Shown piece by piece: positions 1 to 7,993 of a stretch of 64,000 bases of DNA. The notes under the pieces were generated by a model. It was given only the letters and a program-made list of their open reading frames with translations, made no database searches and had not been told where the DNA came from. Positions within the stretch are counted from its first letter, which is position 1. Every line of letters begins with the position of its first letter. Source of the DNA: JAAYJT01 sp037446395. GTDB taxonomy: Bacteria > Bacteroidota > Bacteroidia > Bacteroidales > JAAYJT01. The stretch spans positions 1 to 64,000 of the forward strand of contig JBBIIP010000002.1 in NCBI GenBank assembly GCA_037446395.1, in the 5' to 3' direction. The translations under genes were made by a program, and so were the position numbers.

Positions 1-9
1 GTATTTGTG

Positions 10-17
10 TAAATTTG
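10..17 (+). promoter_or_regulatory. Bacteroidota-type promoter -7 element before the tRNA
   Basis: TAAATTTG matches the Bacteroidota sigma-ABfr -7 consensus TAnnTTTG and lies 43 bases before the tRNA start. The -33 region would be at or beyond the window edge, so only half of the promoter can be judged. Confidence 0.5.
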
Positions 18-59
18 CAGCCCTGTTTTCGAATTTGATCTTAAGGAAATCTCGAAAAT

Positions 60-133
60 GCGCCTATAGCTCAGTCGGTTAGAGCAACTGACTCATAATC
101 AGTAGGTCCCTGGTTCAAGTCCAGGTGGGCGCA
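60..133 (+). tRNA. tRNA with CAT anticodon, probably tRNA-Ile2 (lysidine type), otherwise elongator tRNA-Met
   Basis: A full cloverleaf can be drawn. The acceptor arm GCGCCTA pairs with TGGGCGC, the D arm is GCTCAG..GAGC, the anticodon arm ACTGA-CTCATAA-TCAGT has CAT at the anticodon, and the T arm CCTGG-TTCAAGT-CCAGG is followed by discriminator A. The 3' CCA is not encoded. CAT is shared by tRNA-Met and by tRNA-Ile2, whose C34 is modified to lysidine. The C4-G69 and C5-G68 acceptor pairs are the known TilS recognition pairs in E. coli tRNA-Ile2, and the T-loop TTCAAGTCC is also like Ile2. I therefore lean to Ile2, without certainty. Confidence 0.9.
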
Positions 134-136
134 CAT

Positions 137-181
137 AAAAAACCCCTGACTTTTGTTGAACGAAGCTGGGGGTTTTATTTT
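137..181 (+). terminator. Rho-independent terminator after the tRNA
   Basis: An AAAACCCC arm (139-146) pairs with GGGGTTTT (169-176) across a 22-base loop, and the run continues into a T-rich tract. It sits directly behind the tRNA. Confidence 0.7.
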
Positions 182-229
182 TAGAGCAGCTCTATTTTAG
201 CCAAAACAAGCGCATTCCATTTTTCTTTG

Positions 230-237
230 TACTTTTG
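230..237 (+). promoter_or_regulatory. Promoter -7 element for the barrel gene at 260
   Basis: TACTTTTG is an exact TAnnTTTG match 22 bases before the ATG. No clear -33 TTG is seen at the usual spacing. Confidence 0.5.
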
Positions 238-259
238 AGGCCAATTAAACCATAATTCG

Positions 260-931
260 ATGAGACGATTTTTTGTTCTGGCCGTTTTTTTATTTTTTGG
301 CCATTGGGTGTTTTCGCAAGGCTCCAGCCCATATTCTTTGAAACGATTGCGATTCGGGGTTGAGCCTTCGCTTGATTTTTGGATGAAAGCCCCCTCGGGT
401 ATTAAATTGAAACTGTTGCAGCGCGGAGCAAGTTTTCATCTGATGTATGATCAACCCATTAAAGAGTCAAACTTTACACTTTCCGGTGGAATTTCGCTAG
501 CATCTCATAACCTCTACTCCGATGGACAGCTTGTGGTTAACTCATCCGGAGTAAGCGCATTTAAGGCAATTCACGATACGATCAGTTACAAAAAGAACAA
601 ACTCAGTTTTACCTACCTCGAAGTTCCGCTCGAAATGAAGTATAAAACCAATTCGCACATCAACTTTGCACTGGGCGTAAAAGCCGGTTTGCTGGTCAAC
701 GACCACACAAAGTATGCTGGAGAAGATTATCTTAATCGTGGAATTCAGGATATCAAGGTGAAGTTTGCCCGCAATCAGAACATTCTGAACTACCGCCTTG
801 GTGCTTTTGCTTCAATGGGTTATAAATGGGTAAATGTGAAGGTTGGCTACAGTTTCACCAAACTTTTCGAAAAGGACAAAGGCCCGCAGATGTCGCCTCT
901 GACAATCGGCTTGCTCATCAGGCCGTACTGA
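260..931 (+). CDS. PorT-like outer-membrane beta-barrel protein
   Basis: A 223-residue protein with a cleavable signal peptide (residues 1-19, ending VFSQG). It is then built of alternating amphipathic strands rich in Tyr, Phe and Gly, ending in an aromatic residue (..LLIRPY), as barrel proteins do. Length and pattern fit the PorT/OMP_b-brl family of small Bacteroidota outer-membrane proteins. True PorT works in type IX secretion, but this fold is common and no partner gene lies beside it, so the exact role is unknown. It has its own promoter-like element at 230 and is convergent with the leucine cluster. Confidence 0.7.
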   Translation: MRRFFVLAVFLFFGHWVFSQGSSPYSLKRLRFGVEPSLDFWMKAPSGIKLKLLQRGASFHLMYDQPIKESNFTLSGGISLASHNLYSDGQLVVNSSGVSAFKAIHDTISYKKNKLSFTYLEVPLEMKYKTNSHINFALGVKAGLLVNDHTKYAGEDYLNRGIQDIKVKFARNQNILNYRLGAFASMGYKWVNVKVGYSFTKLFEKDKGPQMSPLTIGLLIRPY

Positions 932-947
932 TCTGTTTTTCGTACAA

Positions 948-1604
948 TCACACTGCTATTTCGGGCACTTCTCCTTCAAACAGTAGGGTAGCCTGAGTTT
1001 TTGCTATAATTTCTTCTACCGGCACCCCCGGGGCGCGTTCCATCAGCCTGAATCCTTGTGGGGTAACCTCCACTACGGCAAGGTCAGTCACTATTTTTTT
1101 AACACACGCCACCCCTGTAAGCGGCAAGGTACATTCCTTTAAAAGTTTTGGCTGGCCATCGGGAGAAGTGTGCTGCATGGCAACAACTATATTGGGCGCT
1201 GAGGCAACCAAATCCATGGCTCCCCCCATGCCCTTAACACGTTTTCCGGGTATTTTCCAGCTGGCAATATCGCCTTTTTCTGAAACCTCAAGGGCGCCCA
1301 GGACAGTTAAATCTATGTGTCCGCCCCGAATCATTGCAAAACTTGTGGTGGAGTCGAAAAAGGAGGCCCCCGGAATGACGGTGGCGGTTTGTTTACTGGC
1401 ATTGATCAGGTCTGCATCAACTTCGGATCTTAATGGAAAAGGGCCCAGTCCGAGAATTCCATTTTCTGATTGAAGAATTACTTGCATGCCTTTGGGGATA
1501 AAATTGACTACCAGGGTTGGTATGCCAATGCCAAGGTTCACATAATAATCATCCTGCAGTTCCTGAGCAATGCGCCGGGCTATTTGTTCTTTTGTGAGTG
1601 CCAT
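948..1604 (-). CDS. scoB: 3-oxoacid CoA-transferase, subunit B
   Basis: A 218-residue class I CoA-transferase beta subunit. Residues 46-51 read SENGIL, with Glu47 the expected catalytic glutamate that forms the glutamyl-CoA thioester. The downstream GGAMDL and MQHTSPDG segments are typical of succinyl-CoA:3-ketoacid transferases. It lies 19 bases after the subunit A gene on the same strand, so the two would be made together. In this cluster it would activate acetoacetate released by HMG-CoA lyase using succinyl-CoA, or run toward acetoacetate plus acyl-CoA. An acetate/acetoacetate (AtoDA-like) specificity cannot be excluded. Confidence 0.9.
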   Translation of the reverse strand: MALTKEQIARRIAQELQDDYYVNLGIGIPTLVVNFIPKGMQVILQSENGILGLGPFPLRSEVDADLINASKQTATVIPGASFFDSTTSFAMIRGGHIDLTVLGALEVSEKGDIASWKIPGKRVKGMGGAMDLVASAPNIVVAMQHTSPDGQPKLLKECTLPLTGVACVKKIVTDLAVVEVTPQGFRLMERAPGVPVEEIIAKTQATLLFEGEVPEIAV

Positions 1605-1623
1605 AATTCAACGTTTGGTAAGG

Positions 1624-2316
1624 TTAATCGCGCACCATCAGGCGTTCAATCGGTTTAATATATTTTTCGCCCTGAAAAATGCGTTGCACAAAAATGCCTG
1701 GTGTATGGATTTGGTTAGGATCGAGTGAGCCTGCAGGAACCAACTCTTCAACTTCGGCAATCGTAATTTTACCAGCCATTGCCATTACATGGTTAAAGTT
1801 GCAGGCACTGAGCCTGTAGATCAGGTTTCCCATAGTATCGCCCTTCCAGGCTTTGACAAGTGCAAAATCGGCTTGTAATGCCGTTTCAAGCAAATAAGGT
1901 TTTCCGTTAAACTCTCTTGCCTCCTTGCCCCGGGCTATTTCGGTGCCATATCCGGCCGGCACATAAAATGCAGGTATGCCTGCTCCACCGGCACGGCAAC
2001 GCTCGGCAAGGGTTCCCTGCGGAATCAGCTCAACCTCCAGGGTGCCTGCAAACAACTGACGTTCAGCTTCATCGTTTTCGCCGATATAAGAAGACATAAT
2101 CTTTTTAATCTGATGATTTCTTGTAAGTAATCCCAAGCCAAATTTGTCAGTACCAGAGTCATTCGAAATGGTGGTGATGTTTTTAATGCCACTTGCCGCT
2201 ATTGCGCGAATGCAGTTTTCGGGCAGGCCGCATAATCCAAAACCTCCAAACATCAATGTCATTCCATCGCTGATGCCGGCAATGGCTTCTTCTGCATTTT
2301 TGAAAACCTTTTTCAT
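1624..2316 (-). CDS. scoA: 3-oxoacid CoA-transferase, subunit A
   Basis: A 230-residue alpha subunit of a heteromeric class I CoA-transferase. The glycine-rich CoA-binding motif GFGLCGLPE is at residues 25-33, and the GTLAERCRAGGAGIPAFY segment is characteristic of the family. It is followed closely by the catalytic beta subunit, the standard scoAB order. It terminates the leucine/ketone-body cluster, consistent with processing acetoacetate. A 102-base gap separates its start from tpx, and I saw no TAnnTTTG element there, so it may share the upstream transcript. Confidence 0.9.
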   Translation of the reverse strand: MKKVFKNAEEAIAGISDGMTLMFGGFGLCGLPENCIRAIAASGIKNITTISNDSGTDKFGLGLLTRNHQIKKIMSSYIGENDEAERQLFAGTLEVELIPQGTLAERCRAGGAGIPAFYVPAGYGTEIARGKEAREFNGKPYLLETALQADFALVKAWKGDTMGNLIYRLSACNFNHVMAMAGKITIAEVEELVPAGSLDPNQIHTPGIFVQRIFQGEKYIKPIERLMVRD

Positions 2317-2418
2317 GGCGGTTTTGAATCAGTTATTTATTGTGTGGGTTGTTTTGATAGTACATAAGCCACTAAGAAAAAATCATATATGAATCGTATT
2401 TCGATGAGGCGATTTATT

Positions 2419-2916
2419 TTACAGCATGGCCAATGCTTTCTCATAATCAGGTTCCTGTCCAATTTCAGGAACGAGTTCGGTGTAAACCACTGTCCCGTTT
2501 TCGTCTATCACCACCACACATCGGGCAAGAAGCCCGGCTAAGAGTCCATCAATGATGGCGAGGCCATATTTTTGGCCAAATTCCTCATTGCGAAATGCCG
2601 AAAGTGAAACAACGTTATTTATGCCCTCCGCTGCGCAAAAGCGCGACATTGCAAACGGAAGGTCTTTTGAAATAGCCAATACAATCGTGTTCTCTTTTCC
2701 GGCGGCTTTTTTGTTGAACGTTCGAACCGACATTGCACAAACCGAAGTGTCGAGGCTGGGGAAAATATTCAGAAGTATTTTTTTGCCTTTGAGGTCGCTA
2801 AGCGATAATTCGCTCAGGTCAGACTTCACCAGGGTGAAATTGGGGGCAGTTGTGCCGGGCATCGGCGGATTGCCGGAAGTGTGAATGGGATTGCCTTTGT
2901 GGGTGATGTTTGCCAT
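2419..2916 (-). CDS. tpx: Thiol peroxidase (atypical 2-Cys peroxiredoxin)
   Basis: A 165-residue Tpx. The peroxidatic cysteine is Cys60 in FPSLDTSVCA (family consensus PSLDTPVCA, with Pro replaced by Ser here), and the resolving cysteine is Cys94 in SRFCAAEGI, the usual spacing for this subfamily. It reduces hydrogen peroxide and organic peroxides using thioredoxin in the cytoplasm. It has no metabolic link to leucine breakdown but sits inside that gene run on the same strand. It may simply be a neighbour, or it may protect against peroxide from flavin dehydrogenase activity. Confidence 0.93.
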   Translation of the reverse strand: MANITHKGNPIHTSGNPPMPGTTAPNFTLVKSDLSELSLSDLKGKKILLNIFPSLDTSVCAMSVRTFNKKAAGKENTIVLAISKDLPFAMSRFCAAEGINNVVSLSAFRNEEFGQKYGLAIIDGLLAGLLARCVVVIDENGTVVYTELVPEIGQEPDYEKALAML

Positions 2917-2994
2917 GTGATTTAAAAGTATTTTGTTTGATATTGAGATGCTTTTAAGTGATACTACAAAAAAATAATTCAGGATGCTGTTGGC

Positions 2995-3861
2995 CTAAGG
3001 CTGCTTTTCAGCAAAGATACGGAGCGCAATTTCGTTTGCTTTGCCGAGTGCATCCATATTCAAATGTGTTACGATATGATTGTCTTCAAAAAATGAAAGG
3101 AGTTTCAATGTGTCGAGGTTGCCTACCATTTCATAGCCCGAAAGCGGACACCCGCCCCCCCCTGTGAGAACGCTGTCGTAGCTTCGGCAACCAGCCAGCC
3201 ACGCAGCCGAGATCTTTTGCTCTATTTCTTTGTTGGTTGAATGCAAATGGAGTCCAAACTCCGTTGTTGGAAATTCACGGAACATCAATTTTAAAAGTGC
3301 AGTAATGGCATGGGGCTGGGCGATCCCGATGGTATCAGAAAGAATTACATGATGTGCCCCCAGCCTGTTGAGCTTTAAAACCCATTCTGCCGCCAGATCA
3401 ATACTATAGGCTTCTCCATAGGGATTGCCGAAAGCCATTGAAAGATAAACCCTTATGCTTCTCCCTTTCTTATCGCTCATTTCGAGAATCTCTTTCACAG
3501 TTTCGAGCGATTGCTCGGGCGTGCGATTCAGGTTCATTTTCTGAAATGTGGATGAAATTGAAAAAGGGAAACCCAGCCATTGGATAGCTTCGTATTGAAG
3601 CGCTTTTTGTGCCCAACCGACATTACCAACAATCGCAAGCAACCCAGTGGAAGTATTCGTAGTGTCAATCATTGGAACCAGCGCATCAATATCGCTGAAC
3701 TGAGGAATGGCTTTTGGAGAAACAAAGCTGCCAAAATCAATCACATCAAAACCGACTCCTAACAGGGCATTAATGTATTGAGCCTTGTCCTTCGTTTGAA
3801 TAAAATAGTTTAAGCTTTGGAAGGCCTCGCGTGATGATTCTGTCAAATTCACCTGGTTCAT
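2995..3861 (-). CDS. Hydroxymethylglutaryl-CoA lyase family enzyme
   Basis: A 288-residue TIM-barrel lyase of the HMGL-like family that would split HMG-CoA into acetyl-CoA and acetoacetate. The C-terminal site is well kept: the metal pair His205-x-His207 (GLHLHST), the flexible-loop Cys238 in GGGGCP, and Asn248 in MVGN. The N-terminal motif differs from the textbook GPRDGLQ: it reads TESSREAFQ, keeping Arg11 but with Glu12 in place of the catalytic Asp. The setting beside methylcrotonyl-CoA carboxylase, methylglutaconyl-CoA hydratase and a 3-oxoacid CoA-transferase supports the leucine-pathway role. Confidence 0.82.
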   Translation of the reverse strand: MNQVNLTESSREAFQSLNYFIQTKDKAQYINALLGVGFDVIDFGSFVSPKAIPQFSDIDALVPMIDTTNTSTGLLAIVGNVGWAQKALQYEAIQWLGFPFSISSTFQKMNLNRTPEQSLETVKEILEMSDKKGRSIRVYLSMAFGNPYGEAYSIDLAAEWVLKLNRLGAHHVILSDTIGIAQPHAITALLKLMFREFPTTEFGLHLHSTNKEIEQKISAAWLAGCRSYDSVLTGGGGCPLSGYEMVGNLDTLKLLSFFEDNHIVTHLNMDALGKANEIALRIFAEKQP

Positions 3862-3942
3862 CTGTTTTTTTGATAGAGATTTAACATCACAATTTACAAT
3901 TATATAACCTCTGCCAATGATATGAGGCGGGTTGGATGTATT

Positions 3943-5088
3943 TCAGCAACCAATATACCGCGATATCACCAGCCTTTGTATTTCCGAAGTGCCTTCGCCA
4001 ATCTGAAGCAGGCGCTGGTCTCTGAAATGGCGCTCAATGTCGTAGTCTTTCAAAAGGCCATAACCGCCATGAATCTGAACAGCCTCATCGGTGACTTCCT
4101 TGGCAATTTCCGAGCAATATAGTTTTGCCATTGCCGACTCTTTTCCAAATGGCTGCCCCTGGTCTTTCATCCAGCAAACTTTATATAGAAACGTACGAGC
4201 CAGTTCGATTTTCATGGCCATGTCGGCCAGTTTAAAAGCGATCGCTTGAAATTTAGAAATAGTTTGCCCGAATTGCTTGCGTTCTTTGGCATATTGAAGT
4301 GCAAGTTCATAGGCTCCCTGTGCGTGTCCCAATCCCATGGCGGCAATTGAAAGCCTGCCTCCATCCAGAGTATCGAGCATAATTTTTGATCCTCCGCCCT
4401 TTTTACCGAGCAAGTTCTCAAAAGGCACCCGACAATCATCGAAAAATATTTCGGCAGTATCAGAGGCTCTCCACATCATTTTATTGTGGATGGGAGAAGC
4501 CTTGAATCCAGGGGTATCTTTTTCCAAAAGAATGCAGGAGAGTTCTTTTTTATTGCTTTCGCCGGTTGTAAGTGCTTGCACGGTAAGGCCAGCCGTGATT
4601 TCGCTTGATCCGTTGGTAATAAATATTTTTGAGCCGTTTAGGACCCATTCGCCATTTTCAAGGCGGGCTGTAGTTTTAGTGCCCTGCGAGTCTGATCCTG
4701 CATCCGGTTCGGTAAGGCCGAATGCCCACAGTGCTTCTCCGGTGCAAAGCTGCGGGATGTATTTCTGCTTTTGGTTTGGGGTGCCATACTTCAACAAAGG
4801 GTATATTCCAAGTGAATTGTGTGCAGCAATGGTTGCTGCTTGAGATCCGTCAATGCGGGCCAGTTCTTCGATGGCGATGATGTAGGAGAGGGTGTCCATG
4901 CCCTGCCCGCCATACTCCAATGGGGTATTGATGCCAAACAGCCCTAATTCGCCCATTTTGCGGGTGAGCGCAATTGAAAATTCAGCTTTTTCGTCCAACT
5001 CACGGGCAAGAGGTTTTATTTCCCGTTCGGCAAAATCCCTAACGGTTTGCCTGATCATGTTGTGCTCGTCGCTTAGAATAAAATCCAT
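3943..5088 (-). CDS. Acyl-CoA dehydrogenase in the leucine cluster
   Basis: A 381-residue FAD-dependent acyl-CoA dehydrogenase. I chose the internal ATG at 5088 (MDFILSDEHNM), since family proteins begin at this point and the upstream 13 residues look non-homologous. The ALTEPDAGSD and ERKQFG segments are standard. The catalytic base is in GEGTSEIQR at Glu365, the short-chain/medium-chain position. Isovaleryl-CoA dehydrogenases instead carry Ala or Gly there and a Glu in the helix that reads TLDGGRLS here. By context it should oxidise isovaleryl-CoA, but the active site resembles butyryl/isobutyryl-type enzymes. It lies 89 bases behind the biotin-carboxylase gene. Confidence 0.88.
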   Translation of the reverse strand: MDFILSDEHNMIRQTVRDFAEREIKPLARELDEKAEFSIALTRKMGELGLFGINTPLEYGGQGMDTLSYIIAIEELARIDGSQAATIAAHNSLGIYPLLKYGTPNQKQKYIPQLCTGEALWAFGLTEPDAGSDSQGTKTTARLENGEWVLNGSKIFITNGSSEITAGLTVQALTTGESNKKELSCILLEKDTPGFKASPIHNKMMWRASDTAEIFFDDCRVPFENLLGKKGGGSKIMLDTLDGGRLSIAAMGLGHAQGAYELALQYAKERKQFGQTISKFQAIAFKLADMAMKIELARTFLYKVCWMKDQGQPFGKESAMAKLYCSEIAKEVTDEAVQIHGGYGLLKDYDIERHFRDQRLLQIGEGTSEIQRLVISRYIGC

Positions 5089-5177
5089 CGGGTTTGAGAA
5101 ATTAAAATTTCTGATTAAAAGTACCAATAAATCAGTTAGAATATTTCGGTGCTGAATAATATTAATTCGACGATTTT

Positions 5178-7193
5178 TCAGGAACCCACTGGCCGAAGTT
5201 TAATCAACGTAGCTGCGGTGTTTACCATCAATCCCTTTTCTACAAAAACTCCTTCGACTTCAGCCGGGTAAGGGGCAATGATATTGTTCTCCATTTTCAT
5301 TGATTCAATGATTGCCAGAATATCCCCTTTTTCTACCCGGTCGCCTGGTTTTATCCTTAAATCAATGATTTTCCCTGGCATGGGCGAAGTAAGTTCATTG
5401 TCGTGGCGGTCTTTTCCCTGGCCGGCATCGCCCAGAACCGACTCGTCGGTGAGCACATCGCTGCGCCTAACAATGAAGTCGAATCCATACATTCTCACAA
5501 CCAATTGGTGGCTATGGTCGCAAGTAACTAAGGCCCGATGTCTGGTATCATTCACGCTAAAATCAAGCGTTGAATCCTGAAAATCATGAATATAACAATT
5601 GAAAATTTGAGTTCCTTTGGAAAATATATAACTTCCCCTGCCTGATCTTTTCGCTTTAATCCTGCATATTTCCTCATCACATTGCATCGGTATTTGCATC
5701 AATAGGCGCCAATATCCGATTTTATACCAGATGTTGGGATTATTTGGTAGCATCGAGCTTTCAAATCCATAGAGCAAAGCTGCAATTAAAATCGGGTCAA
5801 AATCGAAAGATTTTTTTCGCGCCTTGGTTTTTTCAATGATTTCCTTGGTTTTTTCGTTACAGAAAGCAGTGGAAATGTAGTTTTTCTGATAATCGCCGTC
5901 TTGCAAAATTCCTTTTAGGTAGTCAATATTAGTTTGGATCCCATGGATTAGAAAATCATCGAGGGCCCTAACTGTGCTTTCAATGGCTTTTGGCCGGACT
6001 TCGCTCCATACTGCCAATTTTGCGACCATCGGATCAAACAAACCAGAAATGGTTGCTTGTTTGGCTATATATCCATCAACCCTGATGTTTTTTCCCGTGG
6101 GCTCCCGATAGAAATGAATCTGTCCGGGCGAGGGAAGAAACCCATTGGACGGGTCTTCTGCATAGATGCGGCATTCGATGGCATGACCAGATTGCTTAAT
6201 TTGTTCTTGCTTGATTCTCAGCGGATGGCCTTCGGCTATCCGAATTTGCTCTTCTACCAGATCGAAGCCTGTAACCATTTCCGTAACCGGGTGTTCCACC
6301 TGAATCCGGGTATTCATTTCCAGAAAATAAAAATTCAGGTGTTTATCCACAAGGAATTCGATTGTGCCAGCGCTGCTGTAGCCGATGGCCTTTGCCAGCC
6401 GCACCCCCGATTCACAAATTTCTGTCCGTTTTTGAGGGGTCAGCGTCACCGAAGGCGATTCCTCAATAATCTTTTGATAGCGGCGCTGAATACTACATTC
6501 TCGCTCAAAGAGGTGAATCACATTGCCGTGCAGATCGCCAAGCACTTGAACCTCAATGTGGCGAGGGTTTTCGAGGTACTTTTCGAGATAAACTGTCGAG
6601 TCGCTGAAATAGTTGAGTGCTTCGCGCCGGGTAGCGTTGATTGCTTCGGGCAATTGCCTGGGATCGTAAACAATGCGCATGCCCTTTCCGCCCCCCCCTG
6701 CAGCAGCCTTAACAAGCAGGGGATATTCCTGGGCAGAAAGAGATGGCGGACTTTCTTCGTCTTTTAGGATGTATCCGGGCACAATGGGCAGTCCGGCGCT
6801 CAAGGCAAACTCTCTTGCTTTCAATTTGTTGCCCATCAATAAAATGGCCTCAGGGGTGGGCCCAATAAATATCAGTCCGGAATCATGGCATGCTTTTGCA
6901 AAAAGATGATTTTCTGACAAAAAACCATAACCCGGATGGATGGCATCGGCGTGAGTTTGTTGCGCGATGCGAATAAGTTTTGGAATATTTAAATAAGTAT
7001 CGGCAAGACTACCGACCCCCAACGAAAACGATTCGTCGGCGTATTCGACATGCATGGAGTTTTTATCGCCCTGGTGATATACGGCAACAGTGCTAATGCC
7101 ATTTTTTTTAGCAGTACGCATGATTCGTAGTGCGATTTCGCCGCGGTTGGAAACAAGAATTTTTTTGATTATCATACTTTTCGAATCTATCAA
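5178..7193 (-). CDS. liuD: Methylcrotonyl-CoA carboxylase, biotin carboxylase/biotin carrier subunit
   Basis: A 671-residue alpha subunit. The biotin carboxylase domain (about 1-450) carries the glycine-rich ATP loop GGGGKGMRIV and EMNTRIQVEHPVTEM. A less conserved linker follows, and a C-terminal biotin carrier domain has Lys633 in ESMKMEN as the biotinylation site. The ATG overlaps the stop of the upstream hydratase gene in ATGA, supporting this start and translational coupling. Propionyl-CoA and geranyl-CoA carboxylases have the same domain order. The LiuC and LiuB-like neighbours favour methylcrotonyl-CoA. Confidence 0.9.
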   Translation of the reverse strand: MIDSKSMIIKKILVSNRGEIALRIMRTAKKNGISTVAVYHQGDKNSMHVEYADESFSLGVGSLADTYLNIPKLIRIAQQTHADAIHPGYGFLSENHLFAKACHDSGLIFIGPTPEAILLMGNKLKAREFALSAGLPIVPGYILKDEESPPSLSAQEYPLLVKAAAGGGGKGMRIVYDPRQLPEAINATRREALNYFSDSTVYLEKYLENPRHIEVQVLGDLHGNVIHLFERECSIQRRYQKIIEESPSVTLTPQKRTEICESGVRLAKAIGYSSAGTIEFLVDKHLNFYFLEMNTRIQVEHPVTEMVTGFDLVEEQIRIAEGHPLRIKQEQIKQSGHAIECRIYAEDPSNGFLPSPGQIHFYREPTGKNIRVDGYIAKQATISGLFDPMVAKLAVWSEVRPKAIESTVRALDDFLIHGIQTNIDYLKGILQDGDYQKNYISTAFCNEKTKEIIEKTKARKKSFDFDPILIAALLYGFESSMLPNNPNIWYKIGYWRLLMQIPMQCDEEICRIKAKRSGRGSYIFSKGTQIFNCYIHDFQDSTLDFSVNDTRHRALVTCDHSHQLVVRMYGFDFIVRRSDVLTDESVLGDAGQGKDRHDNELTSPMPGKIIDLRIKPGDRVEKGDILAIIESMKMENNIIAPYPAEVEGVFVEKGLMVNTAATLIKLRPVGS

Positions 7194-7984
7194 ATTATCC
7201 AGTTTGGTTTTCTTTTTTCCAGAAAAGCAGACATGCCTTCCTGCGCTTCGGGGGTGATGCGTTGCTCGGCAATCATGCGGGCGGTATATTCAAGCGCCTC
7301 TTTCATAGTAACAGTGTTCATGATATCATGTATCAAAATTTTGCATCGCTCAACCGCATAAGGTCCGGCTTTAAGAAGATTATCAGTTATTTCGCCGAGG
7401 CAGGCATCAATCTGGCTTTGGGGCAAAGAATAATTGACCAAACGATGCTTTTCGGCTTCACTTCCTGCGAATCGCTTGCCTGTGAGCATCCATTCGCGGG
7501 CAACAGGTTCTCCGACTCTTTTAATTACATAAGGAGAAATGCAAGCGGGAATCAGGCCAATTTTTACTTCGCTGAGCGAGAAAACGGTGTGTTCTTCGCA
7601 AATTACAATATCGCAGGCGGCCAACAAGCCATTGGCGCCACCAATAGCCGCACCGTGAACCAGCGCAATTACTGGTTTTCTGAAAGTATAAATTTTATGA
7701 AGGCACTTGCTGAGCTCGAGACTCTCGAGATAGTTTTGCTCAAAAGTATAGTCTTTCACTGCGCGCATCCAATTGAGGTCGGCACCGGCGCAAAACGATT
7801 TTCCTTTCCCGCGCAAAACCACTGTGCACAAGGAAGGGTTTTTGTCTAATTGATCGAATGCATCAATTAATTCCTTGATTGTCAAATCGTTGAATGCATT
7901 ATGCACTTCGGGGCGGTTGAGCCAGATGGTTGCTGTTTTATCAACCAGCTCAATCAAAATGGTTTTATAGCTGAAAGCAGTCAT
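7190..7984 (-). CDS. liuC: Methylglutaconyl-CoA hydratase (enoyl-CoA hydratase family)
   Basis: A 264-residue crotonase-fold enzyme. The oxyanion-hole region SFCAGADLNWM and GGANGLLAACD are present. The SEVKIGLIPACISPYVI-type segment, with one catalytic Glu, is the pattern of LiuC/AUH-type methylglutaconyl-CoA hydratases; the second glutamate of classical crotonases is absent. It would hydrate 3-methylglutaconyl-CoA to HMG-CoA. Its gene lies 9 bases behind the carboxyltransferase subunit and overlaps the biotin-carboxylase subunit by 4 bases. Confidence 0.88.
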   Translation of the reverse strand: MTAFSYKTILIELVDKTATIWLNRPEVHNAFNDLTIKELIDAFDQLDKNPSLCTVVLRGKGKSFCAGADLNWMRAVKDYTFEQNYLESLELSKCLHKIYTFRKPVIALVHGAAIGGANGLLAACDIVICEEHTVFSLSEVKIGLIPACISPYVIKRVGEPVAREWMLTGKRFAGSEAEKHRLVNYSLPQSQIDACLGEITDNLLKAGPYAVERCKILIHDIMNTVTMKEALEYTARMIAEQRITPEAQEGMSAFLEKRKPNWII

Positions 7985-7993
7985 AGCAATATC

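Noticed and set aside
6057..6767. A 236-codon open frame on the plus strand
   Set aside because: It lies antisense to the well-supported biotin carboxylase subunit gene and shows no recognisable domain or ribosome site. The same applies to 7262-7849, 7901-8512 and 45031-45387.
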